A stretch of DNA of 64,000 nucleotides. Origin: Cryobacterium sp. N22 (lineage in GTDB: Bacteria > Actinomycetota > Actinomycetes > Actinomycetales > Microbacteriaceae). The position numbers and the translations under genes are program-made. The stretch lies in contig NZ_PJJP01000034.1 in assembly GCF_002929555.1 (NCBI RefSeq), positions 154,937 to 218,936 of the forward strand. The letters are read 5' to 3'. Positions 33,240-41,338 of this stretch are shown here, piece after piece. A model generated the notes under the pieces. It did no database searches, had not been told where the DNA came from, and worked only from the letters and a program-made list of their open reading frames with translations. How positions within the stretch are numbered: position 1 is the stretch's first letter; every line of letters starts with the position of its first letter.

Positions 33240-33961
33240 GCGCGCCGATCCGGGTGCTCCTCGTGGACGACCAGGCCCTGGTGCGGGCCGGATTCCGCAT
33301 CATCCTCGAGTCCGAGCCGGGCATCGTGGTGGTCGGCGAGGCCGTTGACGGCGCCGCCGCGATTCGCCAGGCCGCCGCCTTGCGGCCCGACGTGGTCTGC
33401 ATGGACGTGCAGATGCCGGGCATGGACGGGCTCAGCGCCACCCGCGCGATCGTGGCCGACCCGACCAGCCGCGCCGCGGTTCTCGTGCTCACCACCTTCG
33501 ACAGGGAGGACTACCTGTTCGCCGCCCTGCAGCACGGCGCCAGCGGGTTCCTACTCAAGAACGCCTCGCCGGAGTCCCTCGTCGAGGCGGTGCAGGTGCT
33601 CGCCCGCGGCGACGCCCTGCTCTCCCCCGAAATCACCCGCCGGGTGATCGCCCGCTTCGCCGGCAGCTTCCCGGGCTCCCCGCCGGCCGCCGCACCGGAT
33701 GCCGCGCCCGCGCCGGGTGCGCACCGGCCGGAGCCGGCCGCGGTGGGCATGCTCACCGACCGGGAGCGCGAGGTCTTCGAGCTGATCGCGCTGGGCCTGG
33801 CCAACGCCGAGATCGCCGGCCGGCTGTACCTGGGTGAGGCCACGGTGAAGACCCACGTCTCGAAGGTGCTGCAGAAACTCGATCTGCGCGACCGCATCCA
33901 GGCTGTGGTCTACGCCTACGAACACGGCATCGTGGTGCCCGGGGCGGCGCAGCAGCGCTGA
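33236..33961 (+). CDS. LuxR/NarL-type response regulator
   Basis: A 241-residue regulator. The receiver domain has the acidic pocket DD (11-12), phospho-acceptor Asp57 in VVCMDVQMPGMDG and Lys in FLLKNASPESL. A Pro/Ala-rich linker (~143-165) leads to a LuxR HTH (LTDREREVFELIALGLANAE, YLGEATVKTHVSKVLQKLDL). It is phosphorylated by the kinase upstream. Targets are unknown; the cell-wall protein gene that follows 147 bp downstream is one candidate. A TACGCT element at 34014-34019 lies in that gap. Confidence 0.92.
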   Translation: MSAPIRVLLVDDQALVRAGFRIILESEPGIVVVGEAVDGAAAIRQAAALRPDVVCMDVQMPGMDGLSATRAIVADPTSRAAVLVLTTFDREDYLFAALQHGASGFLLKNASPESLVEAVQVLARGDALLSPEITRRVIARFAGSFPGSPPAAAPDAAPAPGAHRPEPAAVGMLTDREREVFELIALGLANAEIAGRLYLGEATVKTHVSKVLQKLDLRDRIQAVVYAYEHGIVVPGAAQQR

Positions 33962-34108
33962 CCGGGGTACCCCCAGTTCGGGCCGAACCACGGTCAGGGC
34001 ACCCTCTATTCGTTACGCTCCCGTACAGCGTGAACATACGCCCCCCGCGCGCAGCCGCTGTGCGCGACCCCTCACTCTCCCGACCCTGACCTGAATGAGA
34101 ACCGAACC

Positions 34109-35149
34109 TTGACGACAAGCATTACCAAGACGTGGACGAACCGCACAGCAGCGTTCGGCCTGGGCCTGGCCCTCATCGGCGGCATGGCCCTGGTTGCCAG
34201 CCCCGCCCAGGCAGAAGAGATTCAGCCGGCTGCCGCAACAGCCTCACCCGTCCCCTCCGAGGAGGCCGTCGCCCCCGAGGTCGAGCCGACCCCCGAGCCT
34301 TCCGACGAGGCCACGCCCTCCCCGTCACCTTCCGACGTTCCGACGTCCTCTCCCACTCCAGCGCCCGCAGCTCCTGAGCTCCCCGCTCTTGCGGCCGGCA
34401 CCGTCGCGGTCTCCGGCGAACCGATCGTGGGAAACACCCTCACGGGCACCACGACCGGCTGGCCGGCAGGAACCACCCTCACGTACCAGTGGACCGTCGG
34501 TTTCGGTTACTACGGCGGCGAGGTCGAAGGTGCCACCTCGATCAACTACACCCTGACTTCAGCCGAGGCCAACGGCTCGATGGGACTGGCCGTCACGGGG
34601 TCGCTCGACGGCTTCACCTCAACGACGGTGCGCGAATTCATGGAGACAACCGTGACCCAGCCCCAGAAGCCGGCCGCGGTGGCGCCCGATTCTGCCGTGC
34701 TGAGCCAGTACCTGGCCGCTGCGAACGTGACAGTTGAGCCGCAGACGTCGGCTGGACTGCCGGCCGGCGCGCTCAACCCGACAAGCGCATACACGGCGAA
34801 CATCACGTGGATGGAGATGAGCGACTCTTACGTCGACGTCTACGTGTACTCACAGCCCACGCTGGTGGGTAGCTTTGCGGTTGTCGACGGTGCCGTACAG
34901 ATCCCGCTGAGCGCCGCACTGCTGGGCGCCCTTCCCGCCGGTGCGCACACCCTGGTGATCACCGGACAGACCTCAGGCCTGACCCAGGCCGTGGCGCTGA
35001 ACGTTGCCCCGTCTGCAGTCGCTGCCGTGCGCACCGGCGCCGCTCTGGCCGAGACCGGCGCTTCAGTAACCGGTCCGCTGACAGCCGCAGCGGTGCTCCT
35101 CATGCTCGGTGCCGTGCTGGTCGTGCGTCGCCGTCGCGTGACCGCCTAA
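34109..35149 (+). CDS. cell-wall-anchored protein with LAETG sorting signal
   Basis: The reading frame starts at TTG 34109; no ATG or GTG gives a complete signal peptide, which runs MTTSITKTWTNRTAAFGLGL to a cleavage site after SPAQA (31-35). Next is a Pro/Ser/Thr/Glu-rich wall-spanning stretch (~36-92), an Ig-like domain (GEPIVGNTLTGTTTGWPAGT, TLTYQWTV) and a second beta-rich region. The end is LAETG (313-317), a hydrophobic helix and RRRR, the signal for a class E-type sortase. It is exported and covalently attached to peptidoglycan. No ligand or enzymatic motif is visible. Confidence 0.8.
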   Translation: MTTSITKTWTNRTAAFGLGLALIGGMALVASPAQAEEIQPAAATASPVPSEEAVAPEVEPTPEPSDEATPSPSPSDVPTSSPTPAPAAPELPALAAGTVAVSGEPIVGNTLTGTTTGWPAGTTLTYQWTVGFGYYGGEVEGATSINYTLTSAEANGSMGLAVTGSLDGFTSTTVREFMETTVTQPQKPAAVAPDSAVLSQYLAAANVTVEPQTSAGLPAGALNPTSAYTANITWMEMSDSYVDVYVYSQPTLVGSFAVVDGAVQIPLSAALLGALPAGAHTLVITGQTSGLTQAVALNVAPSAVAAVRTGAALAETGASVTGPLTAAAVLLMLGAVLVVRRRRVTA

Positions 35150-35166
35150 CCAGCACAACCAGCGAA

Positions 35167-35195
35167 GGGGCGCGGCCGGTCGGCCGCGCCCCTTT
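35167..35195 (+). terminator. rho-independent terminator of the LAETG protein gene
   Basis: GGGGCGCGGCC (35167-35177), loop GGTC, then the exact complement (35182-35192) followed by TTT. An 11-bp G+C stem 17 bp after the stop codon is a textbook terminator apart from the short T-run. Confidence 0.8.
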
Positions 35196-35240
35196 GTCAT
35201 GTCTTCGCCGGCGCCCCTCCTCCACAGGCGGGCATGTGAC

Positions 35241-35283
35241 GGCCTGTCCACAGCTGGTTTGTGGGGCCTTTTAGTGTCGGTGG
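35241..35283 (+). other. hairpin with T-tract and TGTCGGTGG motif upstream of the HNH gene
   Basis: GGCC-tgt-CCACA, a 7-nt loop, TGTGG-g-GGCC, then TTTT (35241-35272) resembles a terminator. It is followed at 35275-35283 by TGTCGGTGG. From memory, similar TGTCGGTGG stretches recur before DUF222/13E12 nuclease genes in other actinobacteria; that recollection is unchecked. Confidence 0.4.
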
Positions 35284-35302
35284 TGGGTGGTTCACTGTCC
35301 CT

Positions 35303-36817
35303 ATGGCCACCTCAGCTGCCACACCCGACGACACCCCCGATGACACCTCGGACCCCGCGGTGGATCCTGTCGCGGCGGCGATCAGCGCGGTCATCGACCC
35401 GCTGATCACCAACGAGAAAACAATCGCCGCCGGTTACGCGGAACGCACCCGGCTGTTGGCGGAGTTGGACCGGCTCGGTCACGAGCCGCGCATCATCGCG
35501 GGCCTGTGCGGTGACCCGATCGAGTCCGGCCGGAACGACCCGGATACCGGCGCGCACGGCCCGGCCTGGGACGACGAGGAACTGGCCCGCCGCTGCATGG
35601 CCGCCGAAGCCGCCGGGGCGTTGCGGTTGACGGCCACCACGGCGGGCATCATGATCTTCACCGCCGCCCGCCTCACCGGCCAGCTGCCCGGCTTCCACGC
35701 GGCGCTGAGCCGGGGCAGCATCACCTGGGGCCACGCGGTGAAGATGCTCGATCTCACCGACGGTGTTCCCGAGGAGATCCTGCCCGCGTTCGAAGCGAAG
35801 GTGCTGCCCGCGGCGCAGAAGCTCACCTCCACCCAGTTCGTCCGGGTCGCCGGCCGGATCCTCGAGGGGATGCACCCGGTGCCGATGCAGGAGCGCGCCG
35901 ACGCCGCGGCCACCAAACGCCGGGTGCTACTGCAGCCCGACGCCGACGGGATGGCGTGGCTGAACGCCTACCTGACAGCCGAGGACGCCCAGGCGATCTA
36001 CGACCGGCTCAACCACATCGCCAAAGACCTCGACCTCGACACGGACGCCCCTGCGGCACCCGGCACTCATGCCGACTCCTCCGGCAGCGGCACCGACGCC
36101 CCGATCGCCCACCGCACCAAAGACCAGCGCCGCGCGGACGCCTACCGTGACCTGCTCCTGGAAGGCGTCGGTCCCACTGGGCTCGGCCACGGTATCCGCG
36201 GCACCGTGCACGTGACCGTTCCGGCCCTGACCCTGCTGGGTCGCAGCGACGAACCCGCCATCCTCGAAGGCTACGGGCCCACCGCCCCCGAGACCGCCCG
36301 CCGCATCGCGGGCACCGCGACCAGCTGGATCCGGATCCTCACCCACCCCGAGACCGGCTGCCGGCTCAGCATGGGCCGCGACACCCACAACCCGCCCGCC
36401 GATATGCGTCGCTACCTGGACGCCCGCGACCAAACCTGCCAGGGCATCGGCTGCAACCGGCGGGCCACCCTCAGCGAAATCGACCACACCCAGGCCTGGA
36501 ACACCGGCGGCCGCACCGACGTCGACAACCTCGTGCACCTCTGCAAAGGCTGCCACCGCCTGAAACACCAATCCAGCTTCAGCACCAGCCAGGGCCCGGG
36601 CGGCGCCCTCACCTGGACCACCCCCGCCGGCAAGAAATACCGCTCCGCCCCCGCCAACACCGACCCCGCCAGCTACGACAACCAACCAACCGGCCGCCCC
36701 ATCGACCCGACGGCCACGCCAGCACCTCCGACACCGGCTCCGGCACCAGCTCCGGCCCCGGCCAAGCCCTCGGCATCCGCACCTCGACACGGCGCCGACG
36801 ACCCGCCGCCGTTCTGA
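35303..36817 (+). CDS. DUF222-containing HNH endonuclease (13E12-repeat family)
   Basis: ATG 35303 gives 504 residues; the upstream in-frame stretch is not conserved-looking. The N-terminal DUF222 region includes ERTRLLAELDRLGHEPRIIA, GFHAALSRGSITWGHAVKML and RRVLLQPDADGMAWLNAYL. The HNH nuclease is near residues ~385-430: CQGIGCNRRATLSEIDHTQA, WNTGGRTDVDNLVHLCKGCH then RLKH, with the paired cysteines and HNH histidines intact. A Pro/Ala-rich disordered tail closes it. This family is multicopy in actinobacteria and behaves like a low-level mobile gene; the mycobacterial REP13E12 copies serve as prophage attachment sites. Biochemical function is unproven. Confidence 0.9.
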   Translation: MATSAATPDDTPDDTSDPAVDPVAAAISAVIDPLITNEKTIAAGYAERTRLLAELDRLGHEPRIIAGLCGDPIESGRNDPDTGAHGPAWDDEELARRCMAAEAAGALRLTATTAGIMIFTAARLTGQLPGFHAALSRGSITWGHAVKMLDLTDGVPEEILPAFEAKVLPAAQKLTSTQFVRVAGRILEGMHPVPMQERADAAATKRRVLLQPDADGMAWLNAYLTAEDAQAIYDRLNHIAKDLDLDTDAPAAPGTHADSSGSGTDAPIAHRTKDQRRADAYRDLLLEGVGPTGLGHGIRGTVHVTVPALTLLGRSDEPAILEGYGPTAPETARRIAGTATSWIRILTHPETGCRLSMGRDTHNPPADMRRYLDARDQTCQGIGCNRRATLSEIDHTQAWNTGGRTDVDNLVHLCKGCHRLKHQSSFSTSQGPGGALTWTTPAGKKYRSAPANTDPASYDNQPTGRPIDPTATPAPPTPAPAPAPAPAKPSASAPRHGADDPPPF

Positions 36818-36898
36818 GCCGGGTATCCCGGCTAGGGTCGAAGCAGAACCCGGCACCGGGGGGACGGCGCCGGAGTCCAGCGTCGCGAAGGAGCAACC

Positions 36899-37405
36899 AT
36901 GGTGCGCACACCCCCGCCCGTCGTCGTCGGTGTCACAACGGGTCAGCCCGATGCCGTGGTCCTGGCCGCGTCGGAATTCGCCGCCCAATTCGGTGCTGAG
37001 CTGATCTGCGCGTCGGTGGACCCGAGCCGCTACATGCTCGAGGAGCTGCCGGACGGCAGCATGACGAGCGCCTCGTTCGACCCGGACTCGTTCGAGCAGG
37101 CGGCCGCCGACTTCGACGCTGGCCTGCGCGCCCAAATCGAACGGGTGTTGGCCGGCCGCAGGGTTGTCTGGTCGACGCGGGCACTCGCCGGCGAGCCGGC
37201 CAGGGCGCTCGGCCACCTCGCCGGCACCGTGCGGGCCATGATGATCGTCGTCGGGTCCCGGGAACCGACCGTGCGGCACACCCTCCGGTCGTTCTTCACC
37301 GGATCGGTGGCCGTGCGCCTCGCCCACGGCCAGCAACGCCCGGTCATCATCATCCCGCTCAACCCGATTCCGTTCGGGACCGAACTACCCTGGGACGAGG
37401 AATGA
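36899..37405 (+). CDS. universal stress protein (UspA family)
   Basis: A 168-residue single-domain Usp with GAAGGAG before ATG. Landmarks are VVVGVTTGQPDAVVLAASEF at the start, STRALAGEPARALGHLA and the phosphate-binding region MMIVVGSREPTVRHTLRSFF, TGSVAVRLAHGQQRPVIIIP. The classic ATP motif G-x2-G-x9-G-[ST] is altered (GSREPT... rather than GSRGxG), so ATP binding is uncertain. It is cytoplasmic and presumably stress induced. It lies between the HNH gene and the NatAB-like transporter, with no obvious functional link. Confidence 0.8.
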   Translation: MVRTPPPVVVGVTTGQPDAVVLAASEFAAQFGAELICASVDPSRYMLEELPDGSMTSASFDPDSFEQAAADFDAGLRAQIERVLAGRRVVWSTRALAGEPARALGHLAGTVRAMMIVVGSREPTVRHTLRSFFTGSVAVRLAHGQQRPVIIIPLNPIPFGTELPWDEE

Positions 37406-37511
37406 GGCAGCGCTCCTCACCCGGTGGGCGGAGGCCGACACTCACCCCGCAGGCGGATGCGGCCACGGCCCCGCATCCCTAGCGTTGACGTTACGCAACG
37501 AAAGGGCAGAC

Positions 37512-38396
37512 ATGCTCGAGATCAGGGACATCAACAAGCACTACGGCACCCACCAGGTGCTCACCGATGTGAGCTTCAGCGTGGGCGCGGGCCGCATGAC
37601 CGGCTTCGTGGGCGCCAACGGCGCCGGCAAGACCACGTCGATGCGCATCATTCTGGGGGTGCTCTCGCCGGACTCCGGCAGCGTGCTGCTCGACGGCGTG
37701 CCGCTCACCGCCGGTGACCGCCGCCGGTTCGGCTACATGCCAGAGGAACGCGGCCTCTACCCGAAGATGAAGGTCGCCGAACAGCTGGTCTACCTGGCCC
37801 GGCTGCACGGCATGAGCACCGCCACCGCCAAGCGCAACGCCGGCGACCTGCTCGAGCGACTCGGCCTCGGCGAGCGCGCCAACGATCTTGTCGAGGCCCT
37901 CTCGCTGGGCAACCAGCAGCGCGCCCAGATCGCCGCAGCGCTCGTGCACGACCCCGAGTTCCTGGTGCTCGACGAACCGTTCTCCGGCCTCGACCCCATC
38001 GCCGTCGAGGTGGTGCTCACGGTGCTCAAGGAGCGCGCCGCCGCCGGCGCCCCCGTGCTGTTCTCCTCGCATCAGCTCGACCTCGTCGAACGGCTCTGCG
38101 ACGACCTCGTGATCATCGCCGCCGGCGAAATCCGCGCCAACGGGTCCCGCGAACGCCTTCGCGAGCAGTTCAGCACCCCCAGGTTCGAGATCCATACGGA
38201 TGCCGACGCCGGCTGGATCCGCGGCGTCGCCGGCATCACCGTGGTCGACTTCGACGGCGGCGAAGCCGTCTTCGAGGCCGACTCCGACGCCGCCAGCCAG
38301 CAGGTGCTCCGTGAGGCCCTCACCCGCGGCGCCGTACATTCCTTCGGCCACCTCCGGCCCTCCCTTTCCACCATCTTCAAGGAGGTCGTGCGATGA
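37512..38396 (+). CDS. ABC-2-type transporter ATP-binding protein (NatA-like)
   Basis: ATG 37512 gives 294 residues. Walker A is GANGAGKTT (34-42), the Q-loop region reads FGYMPEERGLYPKMKVAEQL, the signature is unusual (ALSLGNQQRAQIAAALVHDP, with LSLGNQQ in place of LSGGQ) and Walker B is FLVLDEPFSGLDP. The PEERGLYP and NQQR features are typical of the NatA/YhaQ branch. The C-terminal ~80 residues are DUF4162-like. With the permease overlapping by ATGA it forms an exporter, by analogy for Na+ or small molecules. Confidence 0.9.
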   Translation: MLEIRDINKHYGTHQVLTDVSFSVGAGRMTGFVGANGAGKTTSMRIILGVLSPDSGSVLLDGVPLTAGDRRRFGYMPEERGLYPKMKVAEQLVYLARLHGMSTATAKRNAGDLLERLGLGERANDLVEALSLGNQQRAQIAAALVHDPEFLVLDEPFSGLDPIAVEVVLTVLKERAAAGAPVLFSSHQLDLVERLCDDLVIIAAGEIRANGSRERLREQFSTPRFEIHTDADAGWIRGVAGITVVDFDGGEAVFEADSDAASQQVLREALTRGAVHSFGHLRPSLSTIFKEVVR

Positions 38397-39532
38397 GCAC
38401 TGAAACTGAAGCCCGCCAGGGCACCGACACCACGGCCGCGCCCCGCACCACACACCCCGCGCCCAACTTCTGGGCCAGCGTCTGGCTGGTCGCCACCCGG
38501 GAGATCATCTCGCGCCTGCGCAGCAAGGCCTTCCTCATCTCCACTGGAATCCTGCTGCTGATCGCGGTCGGCTCCGTCGTCGCCGGCGGCATCATGAGCG
38601 CCAACCCGTCCACCACCTCGGTGGCCGTGGTCGGCTCGGCCGGCGCCGTCGTCGGCGAGTCCGCCGGTCTCACCACGGTCCCCGCCGACGACGTCGCTGA
38701 CGCGGAGGCCCTCGTGCGCGACGGCACCGTCGAAGCCGCCGTGGTTCCGGACGACTCCCTGCTGGGCGTCAGCGTGATCGCCCTGGACTCACCGCCGAGC
38801 GCGGTGATGAACGCGCTCAGCGTCTCCCCCGCCGTCGAGCTGCTCGAACCGGCCGAACAGGGCGGCTTCCTCGTCTACATCGTGGCGCTCGGCTTCGGCC
38901 TGGTCTTCTTCATGTCGGCGCTGACCTTCGGTTCCACCATCGCGCAGAGCGTCGTCGAGGAGAAGCAGACCCGGGTCGTGGAGATCCTGATGTCCGCCAT
39001 CCCGGTGCGCGCGCTGCTGGCGGGCAAGGTGGTGGGCAACTCGATCATGGCGTTGGGCCAGATCGTGGCCATCGCCCTGCTGGTGGGCATCGGCATGGCC
39101 GTCACCGGCCAACGGGTGCTGCTGGCCGACCTGGGTCCGGCCATCGGCTGGTTCGCGGTGTTCTTCGCCTTCGGCTTCGTGATGATCGCCGCCCTCTTCG
39201 CCGCGACGGCGTCGATGGTGTCCCGCCAGGAAGACGTGGGTTCCACCACCGCTCCGGTGACCTACCTGGTGATGATCCCCTATTTCCTGGTGATCTTCTT
39301 CAATGACAACCCGCTCGTGATGGCCATCATGTCCTACGTGCCGTTCTCCGCACCGGTCGGGATGCCCGTGCGCATCTTCCTGGGCTCGGCCGAATGGTGG
39401 GAGCCGATCCTGGCGCTGATCATCCTCGCCGTGACCACGGCCGGGGTGATCGTCCTGGGCTCGCGCATCTACCGCAACTCGCTGCTGCGGATGGGCGGCC
39501 GCGTCACCATCAAGCAGGCCCTGCGCGGCTGA
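38393..39532 (+). CDS. ABC-2-type transporter permease (NatB-like)
   Basis: A 379-residue membrane protein overlapping the ATPase stop by 4 bp. One N-terminal helix (~45-65) precedes a ~110-residue extracellular loop (MSANPSTTSVAVVGSAGAVV onward). Then come five helices starting at ~160 (GFLVYIVALGFGLVFFMSAL). The intervening TFGSTIAQSVVEEKQTRVVE, ILMSAIPVRALLAGKVVG, is the hallmark of NatB/YhaP permeases. It exports an unknown substrate together with the NatA-like ATPase. Its stop lies one base from the stop of convergent mtnD. Confidence 0.88.
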   Translation: MSTETEARQGTDTTAAPRTTHPAPNFWASVWLVATREIISRLRSKAFLISTGILLLIAVGSVVAGGIMSANPSTTSVAVVGSAGAVVGESAGLTTVPADDVADAEALVRDGTVEAAVVPDDSLLGVSVIALDSPPSAVMNALSVSPAVELLEPAEQGGFLVYIVALGFGLVFFMSALTFGSTIAQSVVEEKQTRVVEILMSAIPVRALLAGKVVGNSIMALGQIVAIALLVGIGMAVTGQRVLLADLGPAIGWFAVFFAFGFVMIAALFAATASMVSRQEDVGSTTAPVTYLVMIPYFLVIFFNDNPLVMAIMSYVPFSAPVGMPVRIFLGSAEWWEPILALIILAVTTAGVIVLGSRIYRNSLLRMGGRVTIKQALRG

Positions 39533-39533
39533 T

Positions 39534-40109
39534 TCAGGCGGGGACGGCCGCGAGTTCGTCGAAGGTGGCGAACTTGGTGGCGATGGTGCTGCCGGTGAAG
39601 TTACCGACCCAGCCGTCGTCATCGTGGAAGAAGCGCACCGACACGTAGTCGGGGCGGGTACCCATGTCGAACCAGTGGGTGGTGTTCTCCGGAACCGAGA
39701 TGAGGTCGCCCGCCTCGCAGAGAACGGCGTGCACGAAACCGTTCACACGCAGGTAGAACACGCCGGATCCGCGGGCGAAGAAACGGTCCTCGTCGTCGTC
39801 GTGCTGGTGCTCGCTGAGGAACTTCTGTCGTGACACCGCCGCCAGTTCCGCGTATGCGGGGTCATCCGACGGCGCGATCGAGACGACATCCACCAGGGTG
39901 TAGCCCTGGGCGGCGTTGACCGCGTCGATCTGCGTTCCGTAGGCCGCCAGGACCTCGTCCTGAGTGGGGTTCTCCGACAGCTCCGCGAGCTCCCAGCGGG
40001 AGAACCGCACGCCCAACGGCGAGAGGGTGTCGGCGATGACGGCGGCATCCCGCGTCTGCAGGGTGGGGGTGGTTTCGTCGGTTTCGTCCCAGACGGTGAG
40101 AAGTGTCAT
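39534..40109 (-). CDS. mtnD: acireductone dioxygenase (methionine salvage)
   Basis: ATG 40109 gives 191 residues, the family's usual size. The cupin metal site is complete: His101, His103 and Glu107 in EHQHDDDEDRFFARG and His145 in ENTTHWFDMG. With Fe2+ the enzyme splits 1,2-dihydroxy-3-keto-5-methylthiopentene to 4-methylthio-2-oxobutanoate and formate; with Ni2+ it gives the off-pathway CO product. It is separated from the other mtn genes by a divergently transcribed ABC importer. The 137-bp gap to the importer gene contains the palindrome TCACGTGA (40174-40181). Confidence 0.93.
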   Translation of the reverse strand: MTLLTVWDETDETTPTLQTRDAAVIADTLSPLGVRFSRWELAELSENPTQDEVLAAYGTQIDAVNAAQGYTLVDVVSIAPSDDPAYAELAAVSRQKFLSEHQHDDDEDRFFARGSGVFYLRVNGFVHAVLCEAGDLISVPENTTHWFDMGTRPDYVSVRFFHDDDGWVGNFTGSTIATKFATFDELAAVPA

Positions 40110-40173
40110 GAGACGAATATATTCAGCCGCCAGGGGATCCGCAGTCTCAGGACGGCCCTGGCGTAACACGCGG

Positions 40174-40181
40174 TCACGTGA
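40174..40181. promoter_or_regulatory. TCACGTGA palindrome between mtnD and the sugar importer
   Basis: A perfect 8-bp palindrome lies in the divergent promoter region of mtnD (start 40109) and the RbsB-type lipoprotein gene (start 40247). It is preceded by CACGCGG (40167-40173), a heptamer that also occurs beside the CGTGATCACG palindrome upstream of mtnA. A shared regulator is possible, though the match is short. Confidence 0.3.
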
Positions 40182-40246
40182 TTGTGCACCGGAGCGCCCC
40201 TCTTGGTTCGATGAGCTACCCCCTCACCTTTCCTGGAGACCCGCCC

Positions 40247-41338
40247 ATGGCCCACGCACGCAGCATTTCAGTCCTTGCCCTCACGGCTTCGGCCATCCTG
40301 GCTCTCACGGGGTGCGCGCAGTCCAACGCCGCCGGCACCGCCGAATCCACGTCCGCCGCCGTGACCGAGGCCACCGCGCCGCTGCCCGCCCCGTTCGACG
40401 GTGACGCGGTCTCCGTCGCGCTCGTTCGCCAGAGCGGCGCCGGCGACTACTTCGAGGCCTGGGGCGCCGGCGCGAAGGCGCAGGCCAAGGCCGCGAACAT
40501 CGACCTCACCATCACGGATGCCCGCAACGACAACGCCAAGCAGGCCAGCGACCTCGAGCAGGCCATCGCCTCCAAGCCCGACGCGATCATCGTCGACCAC
40601 GGCCAGACCGACACCCTCCAGCCGCTCATCAGCCAGGCTGTCGACGCCGGCATCCCCGTCGTCGTCTACGACCTCGCCCTGACCGACAGCACCGGCGTCA
40701 TCACCACCTCGCAGTCCGACGAGTCGATGGCCTCCGGTGTGCTCGACCAGCTCATCACGGATGTCGGCGACGGCGCCAAGGTCGGCTACGTCTCGGCCAC
40801 GGGCTTCGCCGCCCTCGACCGACGTGCCCTCGTATGGGACACGTACGTGAACGACCACGACCTCGACGTGGTCTTCTCCACCGGCAAGGTCAGCGAGTCC
40901 ACCGCGAGCGACAACATCCCGCTGGTGGATGCCGCGCTCAAGCAGAACCCGGACGTGCAGGCGATCTTCGCCCCGTACGACGAGATCACCAAGGGCGCCG
41001 TGCAGGCGGTCATCCAGAACAACCTGCAGTCCTCCGTGAAGGTCTACGGCATCGACATCTCCAACGCCGACCTCGAGGTCATCAACGCCGCGGACAGCCC
41101 CTGGGTCGCCACCTCCGCCACCGACCCGGCCGCCGTGGGCGCCGCCGTCGTGCGGTCGCTGGCCCTCTCGCTGGCCGGCCAGCTCGACGAGACCGATGTG
41201 CAGTTCCCGGCCATCGTCATCACCCAGGACTTCCTCGCGGCCAAGAGCGTGGACAACGTCACCGCGCTGCGTGACGCCGAACCGAGCCTGACCCTGGACA
41301 CCACCGTCGTCGCCGATTGGCTGCCCGCCACCTCGTGA
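40247..41338 (+). CDS. sugar ABC transporter substrate-binding lipoprotein (RbsB class), methionine-salvage linked
   Basis: ATG 40247 has GGAG 9 bases upstream; ATG 40211 is an alternative start but gives a poor signal peptide. The 363-residue precursor has a lipobox LALTGC (Cys23). The mature protein is a type I periplasmic-binding fold: VSVALVRQSGAGDYFEAWGA, ASKPDAIIVDHGQTDTLQPL, GIPVVVYDLALTDSTG, FAPYDEITKGAVQAV and KVYGIDISNADLEVI, as in ribose/galactose binders. Divergent from mtnD and flanked by mtnB, it is best explained as a binder of methylthioribose or a related 5-deoxy-pentose; that specificity is inference. Confidence 0.88.
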   Translation: MAHARSISVLALTASAILALTGCAQSNAAGTAESTSAAVTEATAPLPAPFDGDAVSVALVRQSGAGDYFEAWGAGAKAQAKAANIDLTITDARNDNAKQASDLEQAIASKPDAIIVDHGQTDTLQPLISQAVDAGIPVVVYDLALTDSTGVITTSQSDESMASGVLDQLITDVGDGAKVGYVSATGFAALDRRALVWDTYVNDHDLDVVFSTGKVSESTASDNIPLVDAALKQNPDVQAIFAPYDEITKGAVQAVIQNNLQSSVKVYGIDISNADLEVINAADSPWVATSATDPAAVGAAVVRSLALSLAGQLDETDVQFPAIVITQDFLAAKSVDNVTALRDAEPSLTLDTTVVADWLPATS

